Positions 23,505-29,132 of a stretch of DNA of 29,288 nt are shown piece after piece (within the stretch, counting starts at the first letter, position 1; the number at the start of each line of letters is the position of its first letter). Both the position numbers and the translations under genes were made by a program. Origin of the DNA: SIG603 sp964370635 (GTDB taxonomy: Bacteria; Bacillota; Clostridia; Oscillospirales; Acutalibacteraceae); assembly GCA_964370635.1 (NCBI GenBank), contig CAYJJU010000024.1, forward strand, positions 1-29,288. Reading direction: 5' to 3'. The notes below the pieces were generated by a model, which was not told where the DNA came from, made no database searches, and was given only the letters and a program-made list of their open reading frames with translations.

Positions 23505-23572
23505 TTCTTCACTATTAACTATTACTTTAAAAAATCTTAGTATAATTTTTAGTGGATAGTGAATAAGTAATA
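23505..23572. repeat. Inverted-repeat spacer, possible dispersed repeat copy
   Basis: TTCACTATTAACTATTACTT and, inverted, AGTGGATAGTGAATAAGTAA flank a short A/T-rich core. The arms resemble those at 13636-13738, but the AAAATCC hairpin is missing. Confidence 0.45.
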
Positions 23573-23575
23573 AGT

Positions 23576-23605
23576 AAAAAATCCTTGCAGCAAGCTACAA
23601 GGATT
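23576..23605 (-). terminator. First terminator downstream of tRNA-Leu
   Basis: On the minus strand AATCCTTG and CAAGGATT (23580-23605) pair around TAGCTTGCTG, followed by a T run. It begins five bases after the tRNA CCA end. Confidence 0.85.
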
Positions 23606-23610
23606 CATTT

Positions 23611-23697
23611 TGGTGCCGGTGGTCGGGGTCGAACCGACACGGTATCGCTACCACGGGATTTTGAGTCCCGCACGTCTGCCAATTCCATCACACCGGC
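23611..23697 (-). tRNA. tRNA-Leu (anticodon CAA)
   Basis: The minus strand gives acceptor GCCGGTG pairing with CACCGGC, followed by an encoded ACCA. The anticodon stem CGGGA/TCCCG encloses loop CTCAAAA, so the anticodon is CAA and reads UUG. A long variable arm (GTAGCGATACC region) and T loop GTTCGAC fit a class II leucine tRNA of 87 nt. It is a single-tRNA unit with its own promoter and two terminators. Confidence 0.96.
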
Positions 23698-23712
23698 GAA
23701 TAGTACTAGGCT

Positions 23713-23741
23713 ATTATATAGCATATTAAAGCAAAATGCAA
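23713..23741 (-). promoter_or_regulatory. Promoter of tRNA-Leu
   Basis: TTGCAT (23736-23741) and TATAAT (23713-23718) on the minus strand are 17 bp apart; the tRNA begins 16 bp after the -10 box. Confidence 0.75.
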
Positions 23742-23760
23742 GTGGAAAATTAAAATATTA

Positions 23761-23788
23761 TTGACAAAAACAATTTTCTTATTATACT
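23761..23788 (+). promoter_or_regulatory. Promoter of the 23831 gene
   Basis: TTGACA (23761-23766) and TATACT (23783-23788) are 16 bp apart, 42 bp before the start codon. It is divergent from the tRNA-Leu promoter 20 bp away. Confidence 0.75.
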
Positions 23789-23830
23789 AAGATTATATTA
23801 TAAATTAATTATTAAGAAAAGAGAGAGTTT

Positions 23831-24283
23831 ATGGAAAAAAATATGGAGTTAAAAGATTTTCAAAAACAGCAGGCTATAGACTGCTTTAACAAAACATGGG
23901 ACTATATCGACATGGAAAAAAGGTCAAAAGAAGATGATTTTCAGATGATACACTGCGCACATACATCAAGATATTTGTGGTCTTTAGTAGGAAATCCTGT
24001 GAATATCGAGCGTGGCGAGTGGCAAGTTTCAAAGGTGTACAATTTATTAGGACTAGGTGAAAGTGCGCTGCTTCATGGGGAGGAGTGCTTAAGGATTTGC
24101 CTTGAAAACGATGTGGAAATATTTGATTTAGTTTTTGCATATGAAGCTATCGCTAAAGCCTATAAAACTTTAAACGATGAGCAGAATCTTGAAAAATACA
24201 AAAGACTTGCACAAGAAACACTCGAGAAAATGGAAAAAAACGACGACTATGAGTATGCAAAATCTGAAGTGGACAGCATATAA
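23831..24283 (+). CDS. Conserved helical protein of unknown function
   Basis: The 150-residue soluble protein is predicted mostly helical. The segment 'MIHCAHTSRYLWSLVGNPVNIERGEWQVSKVYNLLGLGESAL' (about 39-80) and the following 'FDLVFAYEAIAKAYKTL' (about 99-115) look like TPR-style helix pairs. I recall a widespread uncharacterised Firmicute/Actinobacterial family with the same pattern (AHASRYHW, GEWQISRVY), but no function is known to me. No signal peptide or membrane segment is present. AGAGAGAG precedes ATG 23831; the second Met (codon 5) is a less likely start. It is a single gene with its own promoter. Its position between tRNA-Leu and yebC gives no functional hint. Confidence 0.85.
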   Translation: MEKNMELKDFQKQQAIDCFNKTWDYIDMEKRSKEDDFQMIHCAHTSRYLWSLVGNPVNIERGEWQVSKVYNLLGLGESALLHGEECLRICLENDVEIFDLVFAYEAIAKAYKTLNDEQNLEKYKRLAQETLEKMEKNDDYEYAKSEVDSI

Positions 24284-24309
24284 ATTCATTTTTATATGGG
24301 CTCAAAATC

Positions 24310-24338
24310 TTGACATTTTATCGCATTTATGATAAAAT
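24310..24338 (+). promoter_or_regulatory. Promoter of yebC
   Basis: TTGACA (24310-24315) and TAAAAT (24333-24338) are 17 bp apart, 43 bp upstream of the yebC start. Confidence 0.8.
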
Positions 24339-24381
24339 TTATCGGATAAAATACATTTGAAATTATAAAGGCGGTAGGTTT

Positions 24382-25119
24382 ATGTCAGGACATTCCAAAT
24401 GGAGTACAATTAAGAGAAAAAAAGAAAAAACGGATGGAGCAAGGGCCAAAATTTTTACTAAAATCGGCAGAGAGCTAGCAGTTGCAGTGCGTGAGGGCGG
24501 CAGTCCAGACCCCGCGGCAAATTCAAAACTTAAAGACTGTATAGCAAAGGCGAAGGCCAATAATGTTCCAAATGATAACATTGAAAGAATTATTAAAAAA
24601 GCCGCAGGAGATGGCGATGCGAATAACTATGAAAACTGCACCTATGAGGGTTATGGCCCAAGCGGTGTTGCTGTAATAGTCGAGGCTCTTACAGATAATA
24701 GAAACAGGACGGCGGCAGACATGCGCCATTATTTTGATAAATACGGCGGCAATTTAGGCACTAGCGGTTGTGTTTCTTTCATGTTTTCAAGAAAAGGTGT
24801 AATTTTAATCGAGAGCGAAGGCTTGGTCGAAGACGAGGTCATGGAGGCTGCCCTTGAAAGCGGTGCGTCTGACTTTGTAGCAGATGACGGCGTGTTTGAA
24901 ATTTATACCGAAACAGATGATTTCACTGCTGTGCGTGATGAGCTTGAAAGTAAGGGATATATTTTTGCATCTGCCGAAATAGAGATGGTGCCCGACACAT
25001 ATGCAAAAATTGAAGACGATAATTTAATTTCTAAAATGAATAAACTTTTAGAACTATTAGAAGACAATGACGATGTACAAAATATTTGGCATAACTGGGA
25101 TATGCCCGAGGATAATTAA
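24382..25119 (+). CDS. yebC: YebC/PmpR/TACO1 family protein
   Basis: The 245-residue protein has the family's unmistakable start 'MSGHSKWSTIKRKKEKTD', then 'KIFTKIGRELAVAVREGG' and 'NNVPNDNIERIIKKAAG' (first domain), 'EGYGPSGVAVIVEALTDNRN' (about 89-108) and 'GCVSFMFSRKGVI' near 130. Members have been described as transcriptional regulators (PmpR). More recently, homologues were linked to translation of proline-rich stretches, like mitochondrial TACO1. Three domains and length are standard. It has its own promoter; a terminator and a long structured spacer separate it from pyrB. The ribosome site GGCGGTAGG is moderate. Confidence 0.97.
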   Translation: MSGHSKWSTIKRKKEKTDGARAKIFTKIGRELAVAVREGGSPDPAANSKLKDCIAKAKANNVPNDNIERIIKKAAGDGDANNYENCTYEGYGPSGVAVIVEALTDNRNRTAADMRHYFDKYGGNLGTSGCVSFMFSRKGVILIESEGLVEDEVMEAALESGASDFVADDGVFEIYTETDDFTAVRDELESKGYIFASAEIEMVPDTYAKIEDDNLISKMNKLLELLEDNDDVQNIWHNWDMPEDN

Positions 25120-25132
25120 CACCATATAGGGG

Positions 25133-25371
25133 TGCCCGTTGGCAGTCCTCAGACTGTCGGAAAACCCACAAACGCAAAAAAAACGAGCCTGCTTGGCTCA
25201 TTTTTTTGCTTACTGCGTCACAAACACCCTAAAATTTCCCTCATATACACCCGTATTACTCGGTCGTTTTAGGGTATTTGTTCCTTGTCTTGCAGTTTTT
25301 TGACAGTCCGACATCGTGTGCAAAAAAGTGGGACTTTTTTGACACGCTGAGGGCTGCCCGTTGGCAGTCCT
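25133..25371. repeat. 240-bp foldable spacer bounded by a 17-bp direct repeat
   Basis: The 281-bp gap between yebC and pyrB has no gene. TGCCCGTTGGCAGTCCT occurs perfectly at 25133-25149 and 25355-25371. Between them lie an intrinsic terminator (25185-25207), an inverted pair CAAACACCCTAAAA / TTTTAGGGTATTTG, and a hairpin with arms CAAAAAAGT / ACTTTTTTG that extends through CGTGTG / GACACG with one bulge (about 25314-25346). It could be a regulatory leader or a mobile non-coding element. Confidence 0.65.
25185..25207 (+). terminator. Terminator downstream of yebC
   Basis: GAGCC-tgctt-GGCTC then A and seven T. An upstream run of eight A makes it potentially active in both directions. Confidence 0.85.
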
Positions 25372-25378
25372 ATTTTTT
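25354..25378 (+). promoter_or_regulatory. Hairpin plus T-tract just before the pyrB ribosome site
   Basis: CTGCC-cgtt-GGCAG (25354-25367), then TCC and TATTTTTT, ending about 12 bp before GGAGG of pyrB. It has the form of an intrinsic terminator and could act as an attenuator of pyrBI. No PyrR-binding consensus was recognised and no clear promoter lies between 25208 and pyrB. Confidence 0.5.
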
Positions 25379-25400
25379 AAAATAATTTGGAGGTTTAAAG

Positions 25401-26327
25401 ATGAAACATTTTATCAGTCCATCGGATTTTTCGGTGGAAGAAACAAACAAGCTATTAACACTTGCTGGGGATATTGCACAGAATATGGGAGATTACAGCG
25501 AAGTAGCAAAGGGCAAAATTTTAGCAACGCTTTTTTTCGAGCCAAGTACAAGGACAAGGCTTAGTTTTGAGTCTGCCATGATGAGGCTTGGCGGAAACTG
25601 TTTAGGTTTTGCAAGTGCCGATTCAAGCTCTGCTGCAAAAGGCGAAAGTGTTGCGGACACTACAAGAATGATTTCTTGCTATGCCGACATTGTCGCTATG
25701 AGGCACAATAAAGAGGGTGGACCCATGGTGGCATCAAACCATGCGAGTATACCCGTTATTAATGCAGGTGATGGGGGACATCAGCACCCAACACAAACAT
25801 TAACCGACCTTATGACAATAAAAAATGAAACGGGCAGACTTGATAATATCACCATAGGCCTTTGCGGAGATTTAAAATTTGGCAGAACAGTGCATTCACT
25901 CATAACAGCACTTGCAAGACAAAGTAACATTAAATTTGTATTTATTTCGCCTGATGAATTAAAAGTTCCCGGATATATAATTAAGGAAGTAATTAAGCCC
26001 AGCGGGCATGAATATCAACAGGTAGAAAGAATTGAAGATGTAATAGAAGATTTAGACGTGCTTTACATGACAAGGGTGCAAAAAGAGAGATTTTTCAATG
26101 AAGAAGATTATGTAAGGCTAAAAGATTTTTATATATTAAATAAAGAAAAAATGAAGCGTGCAAAAGACACAATGGCGATACTTCATCCACTTCCAAGGGT
26201 TAATGAAATAGCGCCCGAGCTTGACAGTGACCCAAGAGCGGCATATTTCAGACAGGCGCAAAACGGTGTTTATGTTAGAATGGCGCTGATAATGATACTT
26301 TTAGGATTGGAGAAAGAAAATGCTTAA
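25401..26327 (+). CDS. pyrB: Aspartate carbamoyltransferase, catalytic subunit
   Basis: PyrB joins carbamoyl phosphate and aspartate to give carbamoyl-aspartate, the committed step of pyrimidine synthesis. The 308-residue protein shows the carbamoyl-phosphate loop 'FFEPSTRTRLSFE' (about 46-58), 'GDGGHQHPTQTLTD' (about 127-140), 'YMTRVQKERF' (about 218-227) and 'LHPLPRVNEI' (about 261-270). Its last eight bases overlap pyrI, so the two subunits are translationally coupled and should form the allosteric PyrB6-PyrI6 type enzyme. TTGGAGGTTTAAAG precedes ATG 25401. Expression may be controlled by the hairpin immediately upstream. Confidence 0.98.
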   Translation: MKHFISPSDFSVEETNKLLTLAGDIAQNMGDYSEVAKGKILATLFFEPSTRTRLSFESAMMRLGGNCLGFASADSSSAAKGESVADTTRMISCYADIVAMRHNKEGGPMVASNHASIPVINAGDGGHQHPTQTLTDLMTIKNETGRLDNITIGLCGDLKFGRTVHSLITALARQSNIKFVFISPDELKVPGYIIKEVIKPSGHEYQQVERIEDVIEDLDVLYMTRVQKERFFNEEDYVRLKDFYILNKEKMKRAKDTMAILHPLPRVNEIAPELDSDPRAAYFRQAQNGVYVRMALIMILLGLEKENA

Positions 26328-26745
26328 TATAGACAGCTTGCAAAACGGAATAGTCATAGACCATATCACCGCAGGGCGAGGCATGAAAATTTTTGAATTA
26401 TTAAATCTTGATAAGCTTGACTGCTGTGTAGCAATAATAAAAAATGCAAAGAGCGGAAAGTTTTTAAGAAAAGATATTATTAAAATAGACGGAGTACTTA
26501 ACATAAATTTGGAAATACTGGGATTTGTGGACGATAATGTAACCGTGTGCACAATAGTAGATGGAAAACTGTTTAAAAAAGAGAAAATTGTTCTTCCTAA
26601 AAAACTTACAAATGTAATAAAATGTGCAAATCCACGCTGTATTACAAGTGTTGATGAATATGTGGAGCATACATTTAATTTATGTGATGAAAAAAATAAA
26701 ACTTATAGATGCGTATACTGCGAACAGGAGTACGGTAAGAAATGA
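26320..26745 (+). CDS. pyrI: Aspartate carbamoyltransferase, regulatory subunit
   Basis: PyrI binds nucleotides (CTP/ATP) and adjusts PyrB activity. The 141-residue protein has the N-terminal allosteric domain ('NGIVIDHITAGRGMKIFELL', about 9-28) and the C-terminal zinc domain with four Cys in 'CANPRC' and 'CVYC'. That is the normal zinc site that holds the catalytic-regulatory interface. It is a little shorter than the E. coli protein (about 153 residues) at the N terminus, as usual in Clostridia. It overlaps pyrB by eight bases and the next small gene by four (ATGA). Confidence 0.97.
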   Translation: MLNIDSLQNGIVIDHITAGRGMKIFELLNLDKLDCCVAIIKNAKSGKFLRKDIIKIDGVLNINLEILGFVDDNVTVCTIVDGKLFKKEKIVLPKKLTNVIKCANPRCITSVDEYVEHTFNLCDEKNKTYRCVYCEQEYGKK

Positions 26746-26951
26746 TTAAAGATAAGCCCATAAAAAATAAAAAAGCTAAAAAGAAGAAAAGCAAGGCGGC
26801 AAGCCTTGCAATCTGCATTTTAACTTTGATAAACCTCACACTAGCCCTTGTTTTAAAAATAAGGGAGCGCAAAGAGATAATTAAATTTGTAAACGATGAG
26901 GAAAACGTAAAAGTCTTGCATTTAGCACAAAAGGAAACTAAAGACATTTAA
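26742..26951 (+). CDS. Tiny membrane protein translationally coupled to pyrI
   Basis: I recognise no family. The 69-residue protein has a strongly basic start (MIKDKPIKNKKAKKKKSK), one transmembrane helix at about residues 19-38 (AASLAICILTLINLTLALVL) and a charged tail, suggesting a single-pass protein with the basic end inside. Its ATG overlaps the pyrI stop (ATGA), and GAACAGGAGTACGG upstream gives a ribosome site inside pyrI, so it is likely truly translated. Its TAA overlaps the stop of the convergent EamA gene (26948-26951). Whether it has any link to pyrimidine synthesis is unknown. Confidence 0.7.
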   Translation: MIKDKPIKNKKAKKKKSKAASLAICILTLINLTLALVLKIRERKEIIKFVNDEENVKVLHLAQKETKDI

Positions 26952-27820
26952 CTGTTTTTGCGTGACTTGTTTGCGATAAAGACCACGGCACCCGCAAGTA
27001 TTACAAAGCCTGCACCAATAAAAGAGGTGTAGGGGACGGCTTGTCCTAAAAGCACAAAACCTAAAATCATCGAAAAAATTATGCCGAAGTAGTTAAATAT
27101 ACTCACGTCCGCCGCCTTTGCACAGGTGTAGGAAAGGGTTAAAAATATTTGACCGCCTGCGGCACAAAGGCCAATGCCTAAAAGATAGAGTAAATCCTCT
27201 AAGTTTGGTATGACAAAATCAAAAAACAAAAATGGAGTGACGAAAAGGGTAGATAAAAACGAAAAGAAAAACACTATTACCCAAGGATGCTCTTTTCCTC
27301 TTAATAGGCTGATAAATGTATAGGCAATACCGCCAAATACAGCGGAAATTATAGCCACGATAAGTGGGAAAAAGTTAGAGTTAAACTGCGGGCCTGACAA
27401 GATAAACGCGCCTATAAATGCGATAATTATGGAAATGATTTGATATTTATATATGCGCTCTTTTAAAAATATTGCAACGCAAACTATGGTGACAAAAGGT
27501 GTCATTTTGACTAAAATTGCAACGTCGCCTTGATTTGCATTTGCGCTTGCATAAAACATGGTAAGCATGCCTAAAAAGCCCGTTACTGAGCGTAAAATGA
27601 GAGTCGTCCTATTTTTCTTGTCGCCAAAAACAGATACCTTTTTTCGCCTTAAGTAAATAAATGCAACACTTGCGGCAATAAAATTTCTGAAAAATAATTG
27701 CTCAAAAAGCGGAATAGTATCGGCTGTCTGTGCTATAAATATCTGCATTAAAGAAAAAAGCAGTGCAGAAAGTATCATGAATAAAGAGCCCTTTTTGATG
27801 TTGTTTTGAGTAGATTGCAT
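26948..27820 (-). CDS. DMT-superfamily (EamA) transporter
   Basis: The 290-residue membrane protein has ten hydrophobic helices arranged as two EamA repeats. The first includes 'FFRNFIAASVAFIYLRRKK' and ends near 'FLKERIYKYQIISIIIAFIGAFIL'. The second includes 'GIGLCAAGGQIFLTLSYTCAKAADVSIFNYFGIIFSMILGF' and 'FIGAGFVILAGAVVF'. Such proteins export or import metabolites, amino acids or drugs; the substrate cannot be told. CAGGAGAAATAAT precedes ATG 27820. It is a single gene with a strong extended -10 promoter, divergent from the ECF S component. Confidence 0.93.
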   Translation of the reverse strand: MQSTQNNIKKGSLFMILSALLFSLMQIFIAQTADTIPLFEQLFFRNFIAASVAFIYLRRKKVSVFGDKKNRTTLILRSVTGFLGMLTMFYASANANQGDVAILVKMTPFVTIVCVAIFLKERIYKYQIISIIIAFIGAFILSGPQFNSNFFPLIVAIISAVFGGIAYTFISLLRGKEHPWVIVFFFSFLSTLFVTPFLFFDFVIPNLEDLLYLLGIGLCAAGGQIFLTLSYTCAKAADVSIFNYFGIIFSMILGFVLLGQAVPYTSFIGAGFVILAGAVVFIANKSRKNS

Positions 27821-27853
27821 TTATTATTTCTCCTGTATTGAAAATTAAATGTA

Positions 27854-27882
27854 ATTATATCATAAAAACCGACGTGGGGCAA
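27854..27882 (-). promoter_or_regulatory. Promoter of the EamA transporter gene
   Basis: TTGCCC (27877-27882) and TATAAT (27854-27859) on the minus strand are 17 bp apart, with a TG forming an extended -10 (TGATATAAT). Confidence 0.8.
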
Positions 27883-27885
27883 CAA

Positions 27886-27906
27886 TTTGCTTGCAAAATA
27901 AGCAAA
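27886..27906. promoter_or_regulatory. Palindrome between divergent promoters, possible operator
   Basis: TTTGCTT (27886-27892) and AAGCAAA (27900-27906) are a perfect inverted repeat spaced by 7 bp. It covers the -35 box of the ECF S promoter and begins four bases from the -35 of the EamA promoter. Confidence 0.4.
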
Positions 27907-27919
27907 AAAGTGCTATTAT
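27891..27919 (+). promoter_or_regulatory. Promoter of the ECF S-component gene
   Basis: TTGCAA (27891-27896) and TATTAT (27914-27919) are 17 bp apart, 26 bp before the start codon. Confidence 0.7.
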
Positions 27920-27945
27920 CTTTAAAAAGAATTTAGGAGGAGAAT

Positions 27946-28542
27946 ATGCAAAAAAAGAACATGATTAAATTTGCGCAACTTGCAATTTTATCGGCAATAA
28001 TAATACTTATGACATTTACACCCTTAGGCTATTTTAGAATGCCGGGGATAGAGATTACATTTATCACAATACCGGTTGTGATAGGAGCCATGACTTTAGG
28101 CCCCTTGTACGCAGGAGTGCTCGGAGGAGTGTTTGGCCTTACAAGTTTTTTACAGTGTGTGTTTGCCTTAAGCCCATTTGGAGCGACACTTTTAGGAATA
28201 GATCCAATACTTACTTTGATTTTATGCATGGTGCCAAGAATACTAATAGGCGTAGGCGCAGGATACTTATTTAAAGCATTTAAAAGTAAGAATATATTAG
28301 CGTTTTTCACCTGTGCACTTTCGGGCTCGCTTATTAATACCATAGGCTTTGTTGGAGGGCTCATACTTTTATTTGGCTCTACAGAATACATAAGTGGTAT
28401 GATGGCAGGCTCTGCAAATGTTATTGCGTTTTTTATTGCCTTTGTGGGAATAAATGGTGTAATAGAGGCGATAGCGTGTACAGCACTGGGAGCACTTATA
28501 GCAAAACCTATTTATAATATTAATAAAAAATTATTAAAGTAA
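27946..28542 (+). CDS. ECF transporter S component, ligand unresolved
   Basis: S components are small membrane proteins that capture a vitamin or similar micronutrient and work with a shared energising module (EcfA, EcfA', EcfT). The 198-residue protein has about six helices and the common S-component opening 'FAQLAILSAIIILMTFTPLGYFRMPGIEITFITIPVVIGAMTLGP', followed by 'YAGVLGGVFGLTSFLQCV' and 'MVPRILIGVGAGYLFKA'. The Ala-rich first helix is the part that contacts EcfT. I cannot assign riboflavin, thiamin, pantothenate or another ligand by eye, and no riboswitch fits in the 26-bp leader. TTAGGAGGAGAAT precedes ATG 27946. The energising genes are not in this window. Confidence 0.88.
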   Translation: MQKKNMIKFAQLAILSAIIILMTFTPLGYFRMPGIEITFITIPVVIGAMTLGPLYAGVLGGVFGLTSFLQCVFALSPFGATLLGIDPILTLILCMVPRILIGVGAGYLFKAFKSKNILAFFTCALSGSLINTIGFVGGLILLFGSTEYISGMMAGSANVIAFFIAFVGINGVIEAIACTALGALIAKPIYNINKKLLK

Positions 28543-28561
28543 AAAAATTACAAAAAATATA

Positions 28562-28591
28562 TTGACAAAACTATGAGAGTTGTGGTAAAAT
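28562..28591 (+). promoter_or_regulatory. Promoter of the tRNA-Ser pair
   Basis: TTGACA (28562-28567) and TAAAAT (28586-28591) are 18 bp apart; the first tRNA begins 17 bp later. Confidence 0.75.
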
Positions 28592-28608
28592 AACTCTCGT
28601 AGTGTTAC

Positions 28609-28697
28609 GGAGGGGTGTCCGAGTGGTTTAAGGAGCTAGTCTTGAAAACTAGTGATCTCGAAAGGGACCAAGAGTTCGAATCTCTTCCTCTCCGCCA
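28609..28697 (+). tRNA. tRNA-Ser (anticodon TGA)
   Basis: Acceptor GGAGGGG pairs with CCTCTCC (one G-T), then G and an encoded CCA. Anticodon stem CTAGT/ACTAG encloses CTTGAAA, giving anticodon TGA (reads UCA and related codons). A long variable arm (GATCTCGAAAGGGACC) and T loop TTCGAAT complete a class II serine tRNA of 89 nt. Confidence 0.97.
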
Positions 28698-28728
28698 CTT
28701 ATTTTTTTTACTAAAAACCAAATAATAC

Positions 28729-28818
28729 GGAGAAATACCCAAGTGGTGAAGGGGCTCCCCTGCTAAGGGAGTAGGTCGGGTAACTGGCGCGAGGGTTCAA
28801 ATCCCTCTTTCTCCGCCA
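28729..28818 (+). tRNA. tRNA-Ser (anticodon GCT)
   Basis: Acceptor GGAGAAA pairs with TTTCTCC, followed by G and encoded CCA. Anticodon stem CTCCC/GGGAG holds loop CTGCTAA, anticodon GCT (AGC/AGU codons). The long variable arm lies at about 28772-28789 and the T arm is GAGGG-TTCAAAT-CCCTC. It is co-transcribed with the tRNA-Ser 31 bp upstream. Its last 18 bases plus one are repeated 180 bp downstream (28981-28999). Confidence 0.97.
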
Positions 28819-28856
28819 AAAAATCTTCTACGACTTATGTCGTAGGGGATTTTTTT
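28819..28856 (+). terminator. Terminator of the tRNA-Ser pair
   Basis: CTACGAC-ttat-GTCGTAG (28828-28845), extended by flanking AATC/GATT, followed by seven T. It starts right after the CCA end. Confidence 0.88.
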
Positions 28857-28860
28857 GATT

Positions 28861-28999
28861 AGAGAGGGATTTGAAGCCAAGGTGGGCATTTTCCGTGAAG
28901 AAAAGTCGCCGGTGGCGAGTTTTTAGGAAAATGGTGCGAAGTGGCTGCGCCACGAGCAGTGAAATTCGTTTACGAATTTCATCCCTCTTTCTCCGCCAA
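28861..28999. repeat. tRNA-Ser-linked element with a four-arm fold
   Basis: Part of the gene-free end region. Closing stem AGAGAGGGAT (28861-28870) / ATCCCTCTTT (28981-28990), 10 bp with one G-T. Arm B is CATTTTCC / GGAAAATG (28887-28894, 28926-28933), topped by AAAAGTCGCC-ggt-GGCGAGTTTT (one mismatch). Arm C is GTGGC-tgc-GCCAC (28941-28953). Arm D is GAAATTCG-ttta-CGAATTTC (28961-28980). The end ATCCCTCTTTCTCCGCCAA repeats the tRNA-Ser(GCT) 3' end exactly (28801-28819). It also begins with an inverted copy of the tRNA T-arm (AGAGGGATTTGAA). It encodes no protein that I can support. Confidence 0.8.
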
Positions 29000-29004
29000 T
29001 AGGA

Positions 29005-29059
29005 ACAAATCCGAACACCAAAGCCTTTGTGATAGGCGATGTGTTCGGATTTGTTTTTT
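29005..29059 (+). terminator. Strong hairpin terminator after the tRNA-linked element
   Basis: ACAAATCCGAACAC (29005-29018) and GTGTTCGGATTTGT (29041-29054) form a perfect 14-bp stem with a small inner hairpin (GCCT…AGGC), then a T run. It suggests that plus-strand transcripts can pass the first terminator and include the element. Confidence 0.8.
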
Positions 29060-29084
29060 ATCTAAGCGACTTATGAGAATGGGC

Positions 29085-29128
29085 AAAAAACAAGGCAGAT
29101 AATGACTTTTGTGGTCACTATCTGCCTT
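29085..29128 (-). terminator. Terminator of the partial gene at the window end
   Basis: On the minus strand AAGGCAGATAGTGAC and GTCATTATCTGCCTT form a 15-bp stem with one mismatched or wobble pair, followed by G and six T (29085-29090). It lies five bases after the stop codon. Confidence 0.88.
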
Positions 29129-29132
29129 AATA

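Noticed and set aside
25208..25400. PyrR-type attenuator or a conventional promoter for pyrB
   Set aside because: TTGACA occurs twice, but neither has a suitable -10 at 16-18 bp, and no PyrR-binding consensus was recognisable.
28801..28999. A complete genomic island bounded by attL/attR at tRNA-Ser
   Set aside because: The 19-bp repeats are only 180 bp apart and there is no integrase gene. At most this is a scar, so it was reported as an element and not an island.
28861..28999. A third, degenerate tRNA-Ser gene
   Set aside because: Only the 3' tail and an inverted T-arm match. There is no D arm, anticodon loop or 5' acceptor strand, and the hairpins do not have tRNA sizes.
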